A DNA stretch of 9,431 nucleotides from Thermoplasmatota archaeon (GTDB lineage: Archaea > Thermoplasmatota > E2 > JACPAO01 > JAHFTW01), in NCBI GenBank assembly GCA_028289805.1, contig JANQNI010000062.1, positions 1 through 9,431 on the forward strand, in the 5' to 3' direction. The position numbers and the translations under genes were made by a program. Below, piece after piece: positions 1-5,674 of the stretch. Within the stretch, counting starts at the first letter, position 1. Each line of letters begins with the position of its first letter. The notes beneath the pieces are model-generated. The model made no database searches. It was not told the DNA's origin and saw only the letters and a list, made by a program, of their open reading frames with translations.

Positions 1-286
1 GCAGTTGCACTAGGCACGTACCAAGGAGCGTGTCTCGTCCATGACCATGCACAACCGGCCGGACGCCACGCGACCCGGTTGCGCGGTACCTACAGCGCAC
101 CTCAAGGCTGGGCGTGCCGATGCGGCTCAGCCAGCGCGCCGTGTCATGGACCCCTGCACGGGGGACAAGGTGGGAAGAGGACGCCCCAAGGCCTCGCGGC
201 TCGCGGACCAACCAGGGTCGGGCACGAGGCCCCAAGGGGAGTGGGAGGGGGAGGAGGGTTCGATGCGCGAATCGACCGTGCTGCGC
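1..286. other. Non-coding stretch downstream of the S10 gene
   Basis: No open frame here has a credible start, composition or recognisable product, and I could not fold a tRNA on either strand (no convincing T-arm with a GTTCRA core and matching stem). What can be seen is a set of inverted repeats consistent with the 3' untranslated region of the leftward EF-1A/S10 unit: a bulged 7-bp stem around 257-279, a 7-bp perfect stem 190-196/225-231 and a short CCCC/GGGG hairpin at 151-164. The C/T-rich leftward sequence after the first stem could help termination. The left edge of the window may cut off a neighbouring gene. Confidence 0.5.
190..279 (-). terminator. Possible terminator region of the EF-1A/S10 unit
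   Basis: Reading leftward from the S10 stop codon, a stem formed by GGTCGAT and ATCGAACC (one bulged base, six-base loop) is followed by the pyrimidine-rich run CCCTCCTCCCCCTCC. A second inverted repeat, CGAGGCC at 225-231 with GGCCTCG at 190-196, follows; in leftward RNA it can be lengthened by G-U pairs. Archaeal termination normally relies on T-rich tracts, and none of length is present, so this is a structural suggestion only. Confidence 0.25.
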
Positions 287-601
287 CTACGAGCGCAGCA
301 TGATTTCGATGTTCACGCCGTCGGGCACCTGAATGCGCATCAGTTGCCGCAGGGCGCGGTCATCGGCGTCGAGGTCGATGAGGCGCTTGTGGACGCGCAT
401 CTGCCAGCGGTCCCACGTCTCGGAGCCCTCGCCGTCCGGGCTCTTGCGGACCGGGACGGTGAGCTTCTTGGTGGGCAGGGGGATGGGGCCGGCCATGTTG
501 ACGCCGGTGCGCTCGGAGATCTGCTTGATCTGGGAGCACACGGTGTCGACCTTGACCGGGTCCGTTCCCGTGAGGCTGATGCGGGCCTTTGCCGTAGCCA
601 T
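287..601 (-). CDS. rps10: 30S ribosomal protein S10 (uS10)
   Basis: A 104-residue protein of the uS10 family, a component of the head of the small ribosomal subunit. Family features are visible along its whole length: an N-terminal strand-helix unit (KARISLTGTDPVKVDTVCSQ), the loop segment GPIPLPTKKLTVPVRKSPDG at about residues 39-58, and the C-terminal HKRLIDLDADDRALRQLM helix and strand, ending in VNIEIML. The length is normal for the archaeal/eukaryotic form. The ATG has a strong Shine-Dalgarno sequence (GGAGGTAA, spacer about 8 bases counted from GGAGG). It lies 35 bases downstream of the EF-1A stop in the same direction, the classic archaeal tuf-rps10 pair, so co-transcription is very likely. 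A hairpin touches the ribosome binding site (separate entry). Confidence 0.97.
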   Translation of the reverse strand: MATAKARISLTGTDPVKVDTVCSQIKQISERTGVNMAGPIPLPTKKLTVPVRKSPDGEGSETWDRWQMRVHKRLIDLDADDRALRQLMRIQVPDGVNIEIMLRS

Positions 602-606
602 GCGAG

Positions 607-625
607 TTACCTCCGGTAGAACCGG
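607..625 (-). promoter_or_regulatory. S10 ribosome binding site touching a hairpin
   Basis: In the EF-1A/S10 intergenic gap the leftward strand reads CCGGT-TCT-ACCGG followed directly by the rest of the ribosome binding site. The two G bases that begin GGAGGTAA (614-607) are part of the 3' arm of this 5-bp stem (613-617 with 621-625). The stem therefore abuts and partly covers the Shine-Dalgarno sequence. The pairing is directly visible; a regulatory role is inferred. Confidence 0.4.
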
Positions 626-636
626 AAGAGGGGCGC

Positions 637-1893
637 TTAGCGGGCCTCGACGTCGACGGCGACACCGACGGCGACCGTCTGGCCCATGTCGCGGATGGCG
701 AAGCGGCCCAGAGCGGGGAAGTCGGCGGCCTTCTCGACCACCATGGGGCGGGTGGGGCGGATCTTGACGACGCCCTGGTCACCCGTCTTCATGAAGGTGT
801 TCTCGACTTCCTTGCCGCCGCGGATGACCTTCTGGATCTCCTCGAACTGGCAGGCGGTCTGGGCCGTGTAGGCGTGGAACACGGGGGTGTAGCCGACGGT
901 GATGACGCTGGGGTGGTTCAGCACGATGACCTGGGCGGTGAAGGTGCGGGCCACGGTGGCGGGGGCGTCGGTGGGGGCACCGACGTCGCCGCGGCGGATG
1001 TCGTTCTTGCCCAGGCCGCGGCAGTTGAAGCCCACGTTGTCGCCGGGCTCGGCCTTCGGCAGGATCTCGTGGTGCATCTCGATCGACTTGACCTCAGCGG
1101 TCTTGTTGCTGGGGTTGAAGTGGATCTGCTGGCCGGGCTTCAGGATACCAGTCTCGACCTTGCCGACGGGCACGGTGCCGATGCCGGTGATGGAGTAGAC
1201 GTCCTGGATGGGCAGGCGCAGGGGCTTGTCCGTGGGCTTGTTGGGCAGGGCGAAGTTGTCGACGGCCTCCAGGAGGGTGGGGCCGTTGAACCAGGAGAGG
1301 CGGTCGTCCTTCGCCTTGATGTTGACGCCCTCGAAGGCGCTGACGGGGACGAACTGGACCTGGTCGTCCTTGAAGCCGATGAGCTTGGTCAGCTTCTTGA
1401 CGGCCTCGACGGTCTCGTCGAACTTGTCCTGGGCGAAGTTGACGGCGTCCATCTTGTTGACGGCGACCACGAGCTGGTCGATGCCGAGGGTCTTGCTCAG
1501 GAACACATGCTCCTTGGTCTGGGCCTGGGGGCCCTCGACGGCGCTGCACGTCAGGATGGCGGCGTCGGCCTGGGAGGCACCGGTGATCATGTTCTTCACG
1601 AAGTCACGGTGGCCGGGGGCGTCGATGATCGTGAAGTAGTACTTGTCGGTGTCGAACTTCTTGTGGGCGACGTCGATCGTCACACCGCGCTCGCGCTCCT
1701 CCTTCAGGTTGTCCATGACCCAAGCCAGGAAGAACGAACCCTTGCCTTTCTCGCCGGCTTCCTTCTTGAAGGCCTCGATCTGGTGCTCGGGGAACTGACC
1801 GGTGTCGAGCATGAGGCGGCCCACGAGGGTGGACTTGCCGTGGTCGACGTGGCCGATGACGACCATGTTCATGTGGGGCTTTTCGCTTGCCAT
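637..1893 (-). CDS. tuf: Translation elongation factor 1-alpha (EF-1A)
   Basis: A 418-residue GTPase that brings aminoacyl-tRNA to the ribosomal A site. All GTP-binding motifs are intact: the P-loop GHVDHGKST (residues 14-22), switch I RERGVTID (67-74), DAPGHRD (91-97, with the catalytic-position histidine H95), NKMD (146-149) and SAFEG (185-189). Beta-barrel domains II and III follow, from about residue 225 to the end. Length matches archaeal EF-1A. I chose the ATG at 1893: it lies just before the conserved KPHMNMVVIGH start and has GAGGTGA 7 bases upstream. The open frame continues 20 codons further up, but that part (Gly/Pro/Ala-rich) does not look like EF-1A. S10 follows after 35 bases. 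The promoter appears to lie within the upstream winged-helix gene. Confidence 0.98.
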   Translation of the reverse strand: MASEKPHMNMVVIGHVDHGKSTLVGRLMLDTGQFPEHQIEAFKKEAGEKGKGSFFLAWVMDNLKEERERGVTIDVAHKKFDTDKYYFTIIDAPGHRDFVKNMITGASQADAAILTCSAVEGPQAQTKEHVFLSKTLGIDQLVVAVNKMDAVNFAQDKFDETVEAVKKLTKLIGFKDDQVQFVPVSAFEGVNIKAKDDRLSWFNGPTLLEAVDNFALPNKPTDKPLRLPIQDVYSITGIGTVPVGKVETGILKPGQQIHFNPSNKTAEVKSIEMHHEILPKAEPGDNVGFNCRGLGKNDIRRGDVGAPTDAPATVARTFTAQVIVLNHPSVITVGYTPVFHAYTAQTACQFEEIQKVIRGGKEVENTFMKTGDQGVVKIRPTRPMVVEKAADFPALGRFAIRDMGQTVAVGVAVDVEAR

Positions 1894-1894
1894 G

Positions 1895-1908
1895 AGAGGT
1901 TCACCTCT
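1895..1908 (-). promoter_or_regulatory. EF-1A ribosome binding site within a hairpin
   Basis: The leftward strand carries AGAGGTGAACCTCT just before the EF-1A start codon. In RNA this can form a 5-bp stem AGAGG/CCUCU closed by the loop UGAA, which places the Shine-Dalgarno GAGGTGA in the 5' arm and loop and ends one base from the ATG. The inverted repeat is exact. Occlusion of ribosome entry is inferred, and a stem this short would be only moderately stable. Confidence 0.45.
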
Positions 1909-1965
1909 GTTGACCGCTGCGGGCGACCCTGCCGCCGGAAGACCCGGGGCCAAGAGGCCGCGTCT

Positions 1966-2571
1966 CTACCGGTGGAAGTCCGTGACTCCCGCGGGGCCTG
2001 CTCCCTGGGGAGCGGGCGCGGATGGGCGGGCCACAGGGGCCTCATATAAAGCCGTTTGTCTCCGCTCGTGGCGTGCCATGGCGACGTGCAGCAGGTCGCG
2101 GGTGCGGACCTGGTGCCATCCCGTGTGCCGCACGACGTCCACGTAGCCGCGCTCGACGAGCTGGTTGAGGGTGCGGCGGACGAAGCCGTAGGGGAGTTTG
2201 ACGCTCTTGGCGAGCTTGTTGACGGTGCAGCCGTCGGCGCGGCCGCTGGCCAGGTGGTTGATGATGCGCCGCTTGCGGTCGTCCCGCATCAGGGCGTCAA
2301 CGTAGGTCGTGCGGGCGCTGGCACCCTGGGTCAGGAAATGGCGCATCGCGCGGCCGTCTCGCTCCCTGTGGACGCTGCCGCGCTCGGTGAGACAGTTCAG
2401 GTGGTACGTGGCGGTGGTGTGGCCCAGTCCCAGTTCGCGGGCCACGTCCTGGATGGTGGCCCCGGGAAGCCGCCGCAGGACGGCGTAGACGTTCTGCTGC
2501 GCCGGGGTGAGGGGGCTGGGGTCGACCGAGGTCCTTGCTGCCTGTTGAAACACCAATCCACCGCGTGACAC
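1966..2571 (-). CDS. Two-winged-helix (ArsR/MarR-like) DNA-binding protein
   Basis: A 201-residue protein with two tandem winged helix-turn-helix units. The first spans about residues 22-80 (ATIQDVARELGLGHTTATYH, then a wing with RERDGRAMRHFL). The second spans about 98-157 (CTVNKLAKSVKLPYGFVRRT, then RGYVDVVRHTGWHQVRT). No ligand or metal site is evident, so it looks like a plain DNA-binding regulator; its target is unknown. The start is a GTG at 2571 with no good Shine-Dalgarno sequence; GTG at 2553 is an alternative. A weak TATA-like CTCTAAGTA lies about 26 bases upstream, which would suit a leaderless transcript. The last 30 residues are Pro/Ala/Gly-rich and unlike a folded domain, and the DNA encoding them carries the TATA box for EF-1A. 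The gap to the EF-1A start is 72 bases. Confidence 0.8.
   Translation of the reverse strand: MSRGGLVFQQAARTSVDPSPLTPAQQNVYAVLRRLPGATIQDVARELGLGHTTATYHLNCLTERGSVHRERDGRAMRHFLTQGASARTTYVDALMRDDRKRRIINHLASGRADGCTVNKLAKSVKLPYGFVRRTLNQLVERGYVDVVRHTGWHQVRTRDLLHVAMARHERRQTALYEAPVARPSAPAPQGAGPAGVTDFHR
2044..2051 (-). promoter_or_regulatory. TATA box, probable EF-1A/S10 promoter
   Basis: The leftward strand reads AAACGGCTTTATATGAG, an AT-rich island in very GC-rich DNA. CTTTATAT fits the archaeal TATA consensus, and the A-rich bases just upstream are a plausible BRE. Transcription would begin about 25 bases on, near 2020, giving EF-1A a leader of about 125 bases. The box lies in the last part of the winged-helix coding region, where it encodes Ala-Leu-Tyr-Glu. 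Confidence 0.6.
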
Positions 2572-2589
2572 GTTTGGCCATCCTGGGCG

Positions 2590-2602
2590 GGGTACTTAGA
2601 GG
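2590..2602 (-). promoter_or_regulatory. Weak TATA-like site for the winged-helix gene
   Basis: The leftward strand has CCTCTAAGTACC, centred about 26 bases before the GTG start at 2571. This is the spacing expected of a leaderless archaeal transcript, and the start has no clear Shine-Dalgarno sequence. The match to the TATA consensus is poor, so the evidence is mostly spacing. Confidence 0.3.
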
Positions 2603-2672
2603 TCGTCTCGGATTGGCGAAGAAGGGTACATTCGGGCGCTTCAAAACGGCCTCGTCCCGCGGGGCCTCCGCG

Positions 2673-4124
2673 TCATGGCCGCAGGAATCCGTCGGGGTCG
2701 GATGCCTGCACGAGGTCCATGAACGCCGGCAGGGTCCTCAGGGGTGCCAGGTCGGGCTCGACGGGCGCCCTCTGGCCCAGCCACCGCTCCTCCCGCACGG
2801 CCGCCAGCAGCCACTGCAGGGACTCCTCCACCCGGCCGAGGCGGGCGGCCGCGCGGGCGGCCTCGTAGGCGTTGAGGGCATGCGCGGCGCCCGCGGTGCG
2901 AAACGCCTCCTCCGCGACGCGGTGGTGTTTCAGGGCCCGCCCGGGGCGGCCGGCGAGCCGGAGGTAGATGGCGTGCTGCATGAGGGTCTCGGCCTCGCCG
3001 TCCCAGCGCGCTGCGCGCCCCATCCAGAAGGCCGCGTGGCGGTAGCGTCGTTGGCCCTCGGCCTGGACGGCCAGGTGGCGGTACCCGCTGGCGCGTGCGC
3101 GCCGGAACCGGTCCATGCCGGTTGTGGACTGGTCGGGGTCCCCGGGGCGCCGCCAACCGATCACGTTGGGTGCGAGGGCGGCGCCGAGCAGGGCCAGGCC
3201 GGCGACCCAGGGCGCCCAGGCGAGCGCGGGGGGCACGACGTCCGGGGTGGCGGTCTGCGGGGGGTTCGCGCGGACGGTCGGGGTAAGCACCACCCGGTCG
3301 CCGTCCGGGGTGGCCATGGCGGTCGTGGGCAGGTACAGCACGCTCGCGGCGTCTGCAGATCCCTCCCCGCCGGGGTCGTGCAGGTGGAGTCGGGGTGCGT
3401 ACAGGGACGCGCCTGCGGGGGCACTGATGCGGAGGTATCCGTCGTGGACGAGGACGAGGGCGTGCTGGTGGTGGATGTCCTCGAGTCCGGGGGCGCTGCC
3501 GGGCTCGCGCCACGTCCCCGTGGGGTGGGTCCAGGTCCCCTCCTGCAGTTGCTGGAGGAGGGTGGCGTTCCAGACGTACAGCAGGAAATCACCCTGCACG
3601 AGAAGTTGGGTGGGGTCGCTGGCGTGGGCGGCGACGGCGTCGTGCACGCGGAATACGTAGTTGTCGTGCGCGTCCTCCTCCGGCTCCGCGTCCTTGTACG
3701 CGTGGTTGGACTCCAGCACCTCGTGGTCCACGGCCTCCAGGGTGACGGGTCCGGCGCTGGAGAGGAACGCCCGGTAGTTCGCTGCGAGGGGCTGCACGAG
3801 CACCGTCGCCCCGCTGGCGCCCAGCAGGCTGACGCGACCCGCCCCGTCGGGCAGCGAGGCCGTCTCGTTGCGGCGCGTCCCCAGGCCCTCGCCGAGGGGC
3901 GTGAGGGGGGTGCCGCCGAGGGCGAGTCGGTCGGTCTTGACGGTGTCTGACAGGATGCCGCCGATGGAGCCCCCCTCCAGGCGAAGCGTCCCCGCTGCCT
4001 GCTCCCCCCACCGGACCAGGACCGTGCCGTCGCTGGCGCTGACCGCGTCGGGGGACACTGCCATGGCAGCGCCGGACGCGGCGGGAAGGAGGATCAAGAG
4101 GATGGGGAGTGCCGCGCGGAGCAT
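2673..4124 (-). CDS. Secretory-signal, membrane-anchored protein with C-terminal TPR-like domain
   Basis: A 483-residue protein I cannot assign to a named family. Residues 1-22 form a signal peptide (MLRAALPILLILLPAASGAA). Residues 24-298 form a beta-rich ectodomain with two N-glycosylation sequons (N86-E-T and N186-A-T) and histidine clusters (H153, H161, H167; H218, H219, H221, H227; H247, H249). A single membrane helix lies at about 299-323, followed by Arg-Arg. Residues 343-475 are helical and TPR-like; the segment EPDLAPLRTLPAFMDLV at 456-472 resembles the closing motif of TPR end-of-group proteins. The topology would put the ectodomain outside and the TPR part inside. It follows the secreted four-cysteine gene by 7 bases with a short AGGA, so the two are probably co-translated. 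Ligand sensing or scaffolding at the cell surface is only a guess. Confidence 0.8.
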   Translation of the reverse strand: MLRAALPILLILLPAASGAAMAVSPDAVSASDGTVLVRWGEQAAGTLRLEGGSIGGILSDTVKTDRLALGGTPLTPLGEGLGTRRNETASLPDGAGRVSLLGASGATVLVQPLAANYRAFLSSAGPVTLEAVDHEVLESNHAYKDAEPEEDAHDNYVFRVHDAVAAHASDPTQLLVQGDFLLYVWNATLLQQLQEGTWTHPTGTWREPGSAPGLEDIHHQHALVLVHDGYLRISAPAGASLYAPRLHLHDPGGEGSADAASVLYLPTTAMATPDGDRVVLTPTVRANPPQTATPDVVPPALAWAPWVAGLALLGAALAPNVIGWRRPGDPDQSTTGMDRFRRARASGYRHLAVQAEGQRRYRHAAFWMGRAARWDGEAETLMQHAIYLRLAGRPGRALKHHRVAEEAFRTAGAAHALNAYEAARAAARLGRVEESLQWLLAAVREERWLGQRAPVEPDLAPLRTLPAFMDLVQASDPDGFLRP

Positions 4125-4131
4125 CGGGTTC

Positions 4132-4662
4132 CTACGTCGCTGAATGGATCTGGGCTATCCGGTTCCAGGCTGCCTCGGACTCGATGAGGGACTCCACGAT
4201 CTGTATGGCCATCCGCTGGCAGTTTCCGACGCTGACCCACGGGTCCACCTCGCCCGGCTCGATGCTGGCGCAATCCCCGGTCTTGTCAAGGCACAGGGAG
4301 TATCGCGGTTCTTCGTCCGTGTCATCGATTCCGTAAATGTTCTTGGCGGCATCGGCGGCGCCCTGGCGCAGGCAGGCGCCGAGGTCTCCGAGGAGGGGGT
4401 CGAGGACGGCGGTGGCGTCGATGAGCGTGTTCAACTTCTGCGCGAGGAAGGTGGGGTAGCGTGGGTCCAACGTCTTCCCGGGCGGGGTGGGGTAGGAGGG
4501 TTCCAACGTCTTCCCGGGCGGGGTGGGGTAGGAGGGTTCCAGCGGCTTCGCGAGCGAGGGCTCGATCGCGAAATCCACGTGCCAGAGGCCGTCCTTCTGG
4601 AGGGCCTGGGTGGGCGTGGCGACGGCGAGCAGGGCGACTGCAAGCAACGTGGCGGTGCGCAT
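4132..4662 (-). CDS. Small secreted four-cysteine protein with proline-rich repeats
   Basis: A 176-residue protein of unrecognised family. Residues 1-20 (MRTATLLAVALLAVATPTQA) are a signal peptide with a likely cleavage site after TQA. Residues 41-76 hold three 12-residue units: LEPSYPTPPGKT twice exactly, then the diverged LDPRYPTFLAQK. The rest is a compact, probably helical domain with four cysteines (C97, C124, C131, C148), enough for two disulfides in an exported protein. There is no membrane anchor, so it is likely released or held by the TPR-like membrane protein encoded 7 bases downstream. I chose the ATG at 4662 because it opens a proper signal peptide; the frame stays open to 4950, but the extra 96 residues are basic, low-complexity and unlike a protein start. 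No clear Shine-Dalgarno sequence precedes the ATG. Confidence 0.75.
   Translation of the reverse strand: MRTATLLAVALLAVATPTQALQKDGLWHVDFAIEPSLAKPLEPSYPTPPGKTLEPSYPTPPGKTLDPRYPTFLAQKLNTLIDATAVLDPLLGDLGACLRQGAADAAKNIYGIDDTDEEPRYSLCLDKTGDCASIEPGEVDPWVSVGNCQRMAIQIVESLIESEAAWNRIAQIHSAT
4434..4541 (-). repeat. 36-base tandem repeat, two exact copies plus one diverged
   Basis: Positions 4470-4505 and 4506-4541 are identical over all 36 bases. The block at 4434-4469 is a diverged third unit. Each unit encodes 12 residues of the proline-rich segment of the secreted protein, so copy number can change without shifting the frame. Exact identity of two copies beside a diverged one points to a recent duplication or conversion. 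Confidence 0.9.
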
Positions 4663-4936
4663 GCGGCTGGAGGGCAGGGTACGTTCATCAATCCCTCTCG
4701 GGACAAACGGGAAGCCCAACCGATAGGTTTGGGGTGCCCTGCACCCGGTTGTTGACGGCGTCGCCGTGCACGGTTCCTCTCCTCGTCCGTACCTGCTTCG
4801 CCCTCCTCTGGGGTCGTCAAGCCTTTCAACGGGGCGCCGCTGGCGGCCCCCCAACAACCGAAGAGAGTGGTCCCCGGCACCACGGCGTGCGACATTTGCG
4901 TCGGCGGTCGGGGCACTTCGGTCCATAGGAGTGGAC
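4663..4936. other. Divergent intergenic region between the secreted-protein and psmA genes
   Basis: This 274-base region must hold promoters for both directions, but no strong TATA box is visible. The best candidates are AAACCTATCG on the leftward strand (4721-4730) for the secreted-protein operon, and CCTTTCAAC (4822-4830) or ACATTTGC (4892-4899) on the rightward strand for psmA; all are weak. It also holds several inverted repeats: a 13-base ACGGCGTCGCCGT at 4755-4767, the overlapping palindrome CCGTGCACGG at 4764-4773, a hairpin GGGG-c-GCCGC/GCGGC-c-CCCC at 4831-4852, and a 9-base pair of arms CGGTTGTTG (4746-4754) and CAACAACCG (4852-4860) enclosing the others. No gene is supported on either strand. 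Confidence 0.5.
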
Positions 4937-5671
4937 ATGCAGCCCAACATGGCCTACGACCGTGCCATCACGGTCTTCAGCCCCGACGGACGACTGTTTC
5001 AGGTCGAGTACGCCCGCGAGGCCGTCAAGCGCGGCACCACCGCCGTCGGCGTGCGCGGCGACGACGGCGTCGTCCTGCTGGTCGACAAGCGCGTCCAGAG
5101 CCGCCTCGTCGTCCCCGCCAGCATCGAGAAGATCTTCGCCATCGACCGCCACCTCGGCTGCGCCACCTCCGGCCTCGTCGCCGACGCGCGGGCGCTCGTC
5201 GACCGCGCCCGCGTCGAGGGACAGTTCAACCGAGTCACCTACGACGAGCCCATCCCCGTCGAGACGCTCGTGAAGAAGGTCTGCGACTTCAAGCAGTCCT
5301 ACACCCAGTTCGGCGGCGGCCGGCCCTTCGGCACCGCGCTGCTGATCGCCGGCGTCGACCACTCCGGCCCCCACCTCTTCGAGACCGACCCCAGCGGCGC
5401 GCTGATCGAGTACCAGGCCAGCGCCGTCGGCAGCGGCCGCCCCAAGGCGATGGAGGTGCTGGAGGCGCACTACGAGGACGGCCTCACCGTCGACGGCGCC
5501 ATCAGCCTCGGCCTCCAGGCGCTGCACGCGGCCACCGAGGGCAAGCTCAACGCCGACGCCCTCGAGATTGCCGTCGTGCGCACCGACGGCGAGGGGCTGG
5601 GCCAGTTCGAGAAGCTCCCGACCGACGAGGTGCGCGCCACCGTACGCGGCTTCCTCGACAGCCTGGAGTAG
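4937..5671 (+). CDS. psmA: 20S proteasome alpha subunit
   Basis: A 244-residue alpha subunit; seven copies form each outer ring of the 20S proteasome and gate substrate entry. The alpha signature YDRAITVFSPDGRLFQVEYA (residues 7-26) is complete and very close to that of Thermoplasma. By alignment in my head, K65 (SIEKI) and G79 (TSGLVAD) correspond to the pocket residues that bind the C-terminal tail of the regulatory ATPase. There is no catalytic N-terminal threonine, as expected for alpha. The ATG at 4937 has AGGAGTG upstream; in-frame GTG 4931-4933 region and ATG 4949 are less likely starts. It is the first gene of the rightward operon: the SBDS start comes 3 bases after its stop. The catalytic beta subunit is not in this window. 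Confidence 0.97.
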   Translation: MQPNMAYDRAITVFSPDGRLFQVEYAREAVKRGTTAVGVRGDDGVVLLVDKRVQSRLVVPASIEKIFAIDRHLGCATSGLVADARALVDRARVEGQFNRVTYDEPIPVETLVKKVCDFKQSYTQFGGGRPFGTALLIAGVDHSGPHLFETDPSGALIEYQASAVGSGRPKAMEVLEAHYEDGLTVDGAISLGLQALHAATEGKLNADALEIAVVRTDGEGLGQFEKLPTDEVRATVRGFLDSLE

Positions 5672-5674
5672 TCC

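Noticed and set aside
1..286. A tRNA gene after S10
   Set aside because: A tRNA often sits here in other archaea, but no segment on either strand gives an acceptor stem together with a T-arm carrying GTTCRA. The GGGTTCGAT at 257-265 lacks a matching stem.
1894..1953. 20-residue N-terminal extension of EF-1A
   Set aside because: The Gly/Pro/Ala-rich residues do not resemble EF-1A, whereas the ATG at 1893 is preceded by GAGGTGA at good spacing and followed by the family N-terminus.
874..2049. A 391-codon rightward open frame opposite EF-1A
   Set aside because: Antisense to an unmistakable EF-1A gene; the Gly/Val/Asp/Leu-rich product has no recognisable domain.
4434..4541. CRISPR-like array of 36-base repeats
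   Set aside because: The copies are directly adjacent with no spacers, keep the reading frame and encode a protein repeat.
4682..4693. Box C/D guide RNA from a TTGATGAA element on the leftward strand
   Set aside because: The C box has a mismatch and there is no CTGA D box at a suitable distance.
4663..4950. 96-residue N-terminal extension of the secreted protein
   Set aside because: It would bury a clear signal peptide in the interior, is basic and low-complexity, and would overlap the psmA start.
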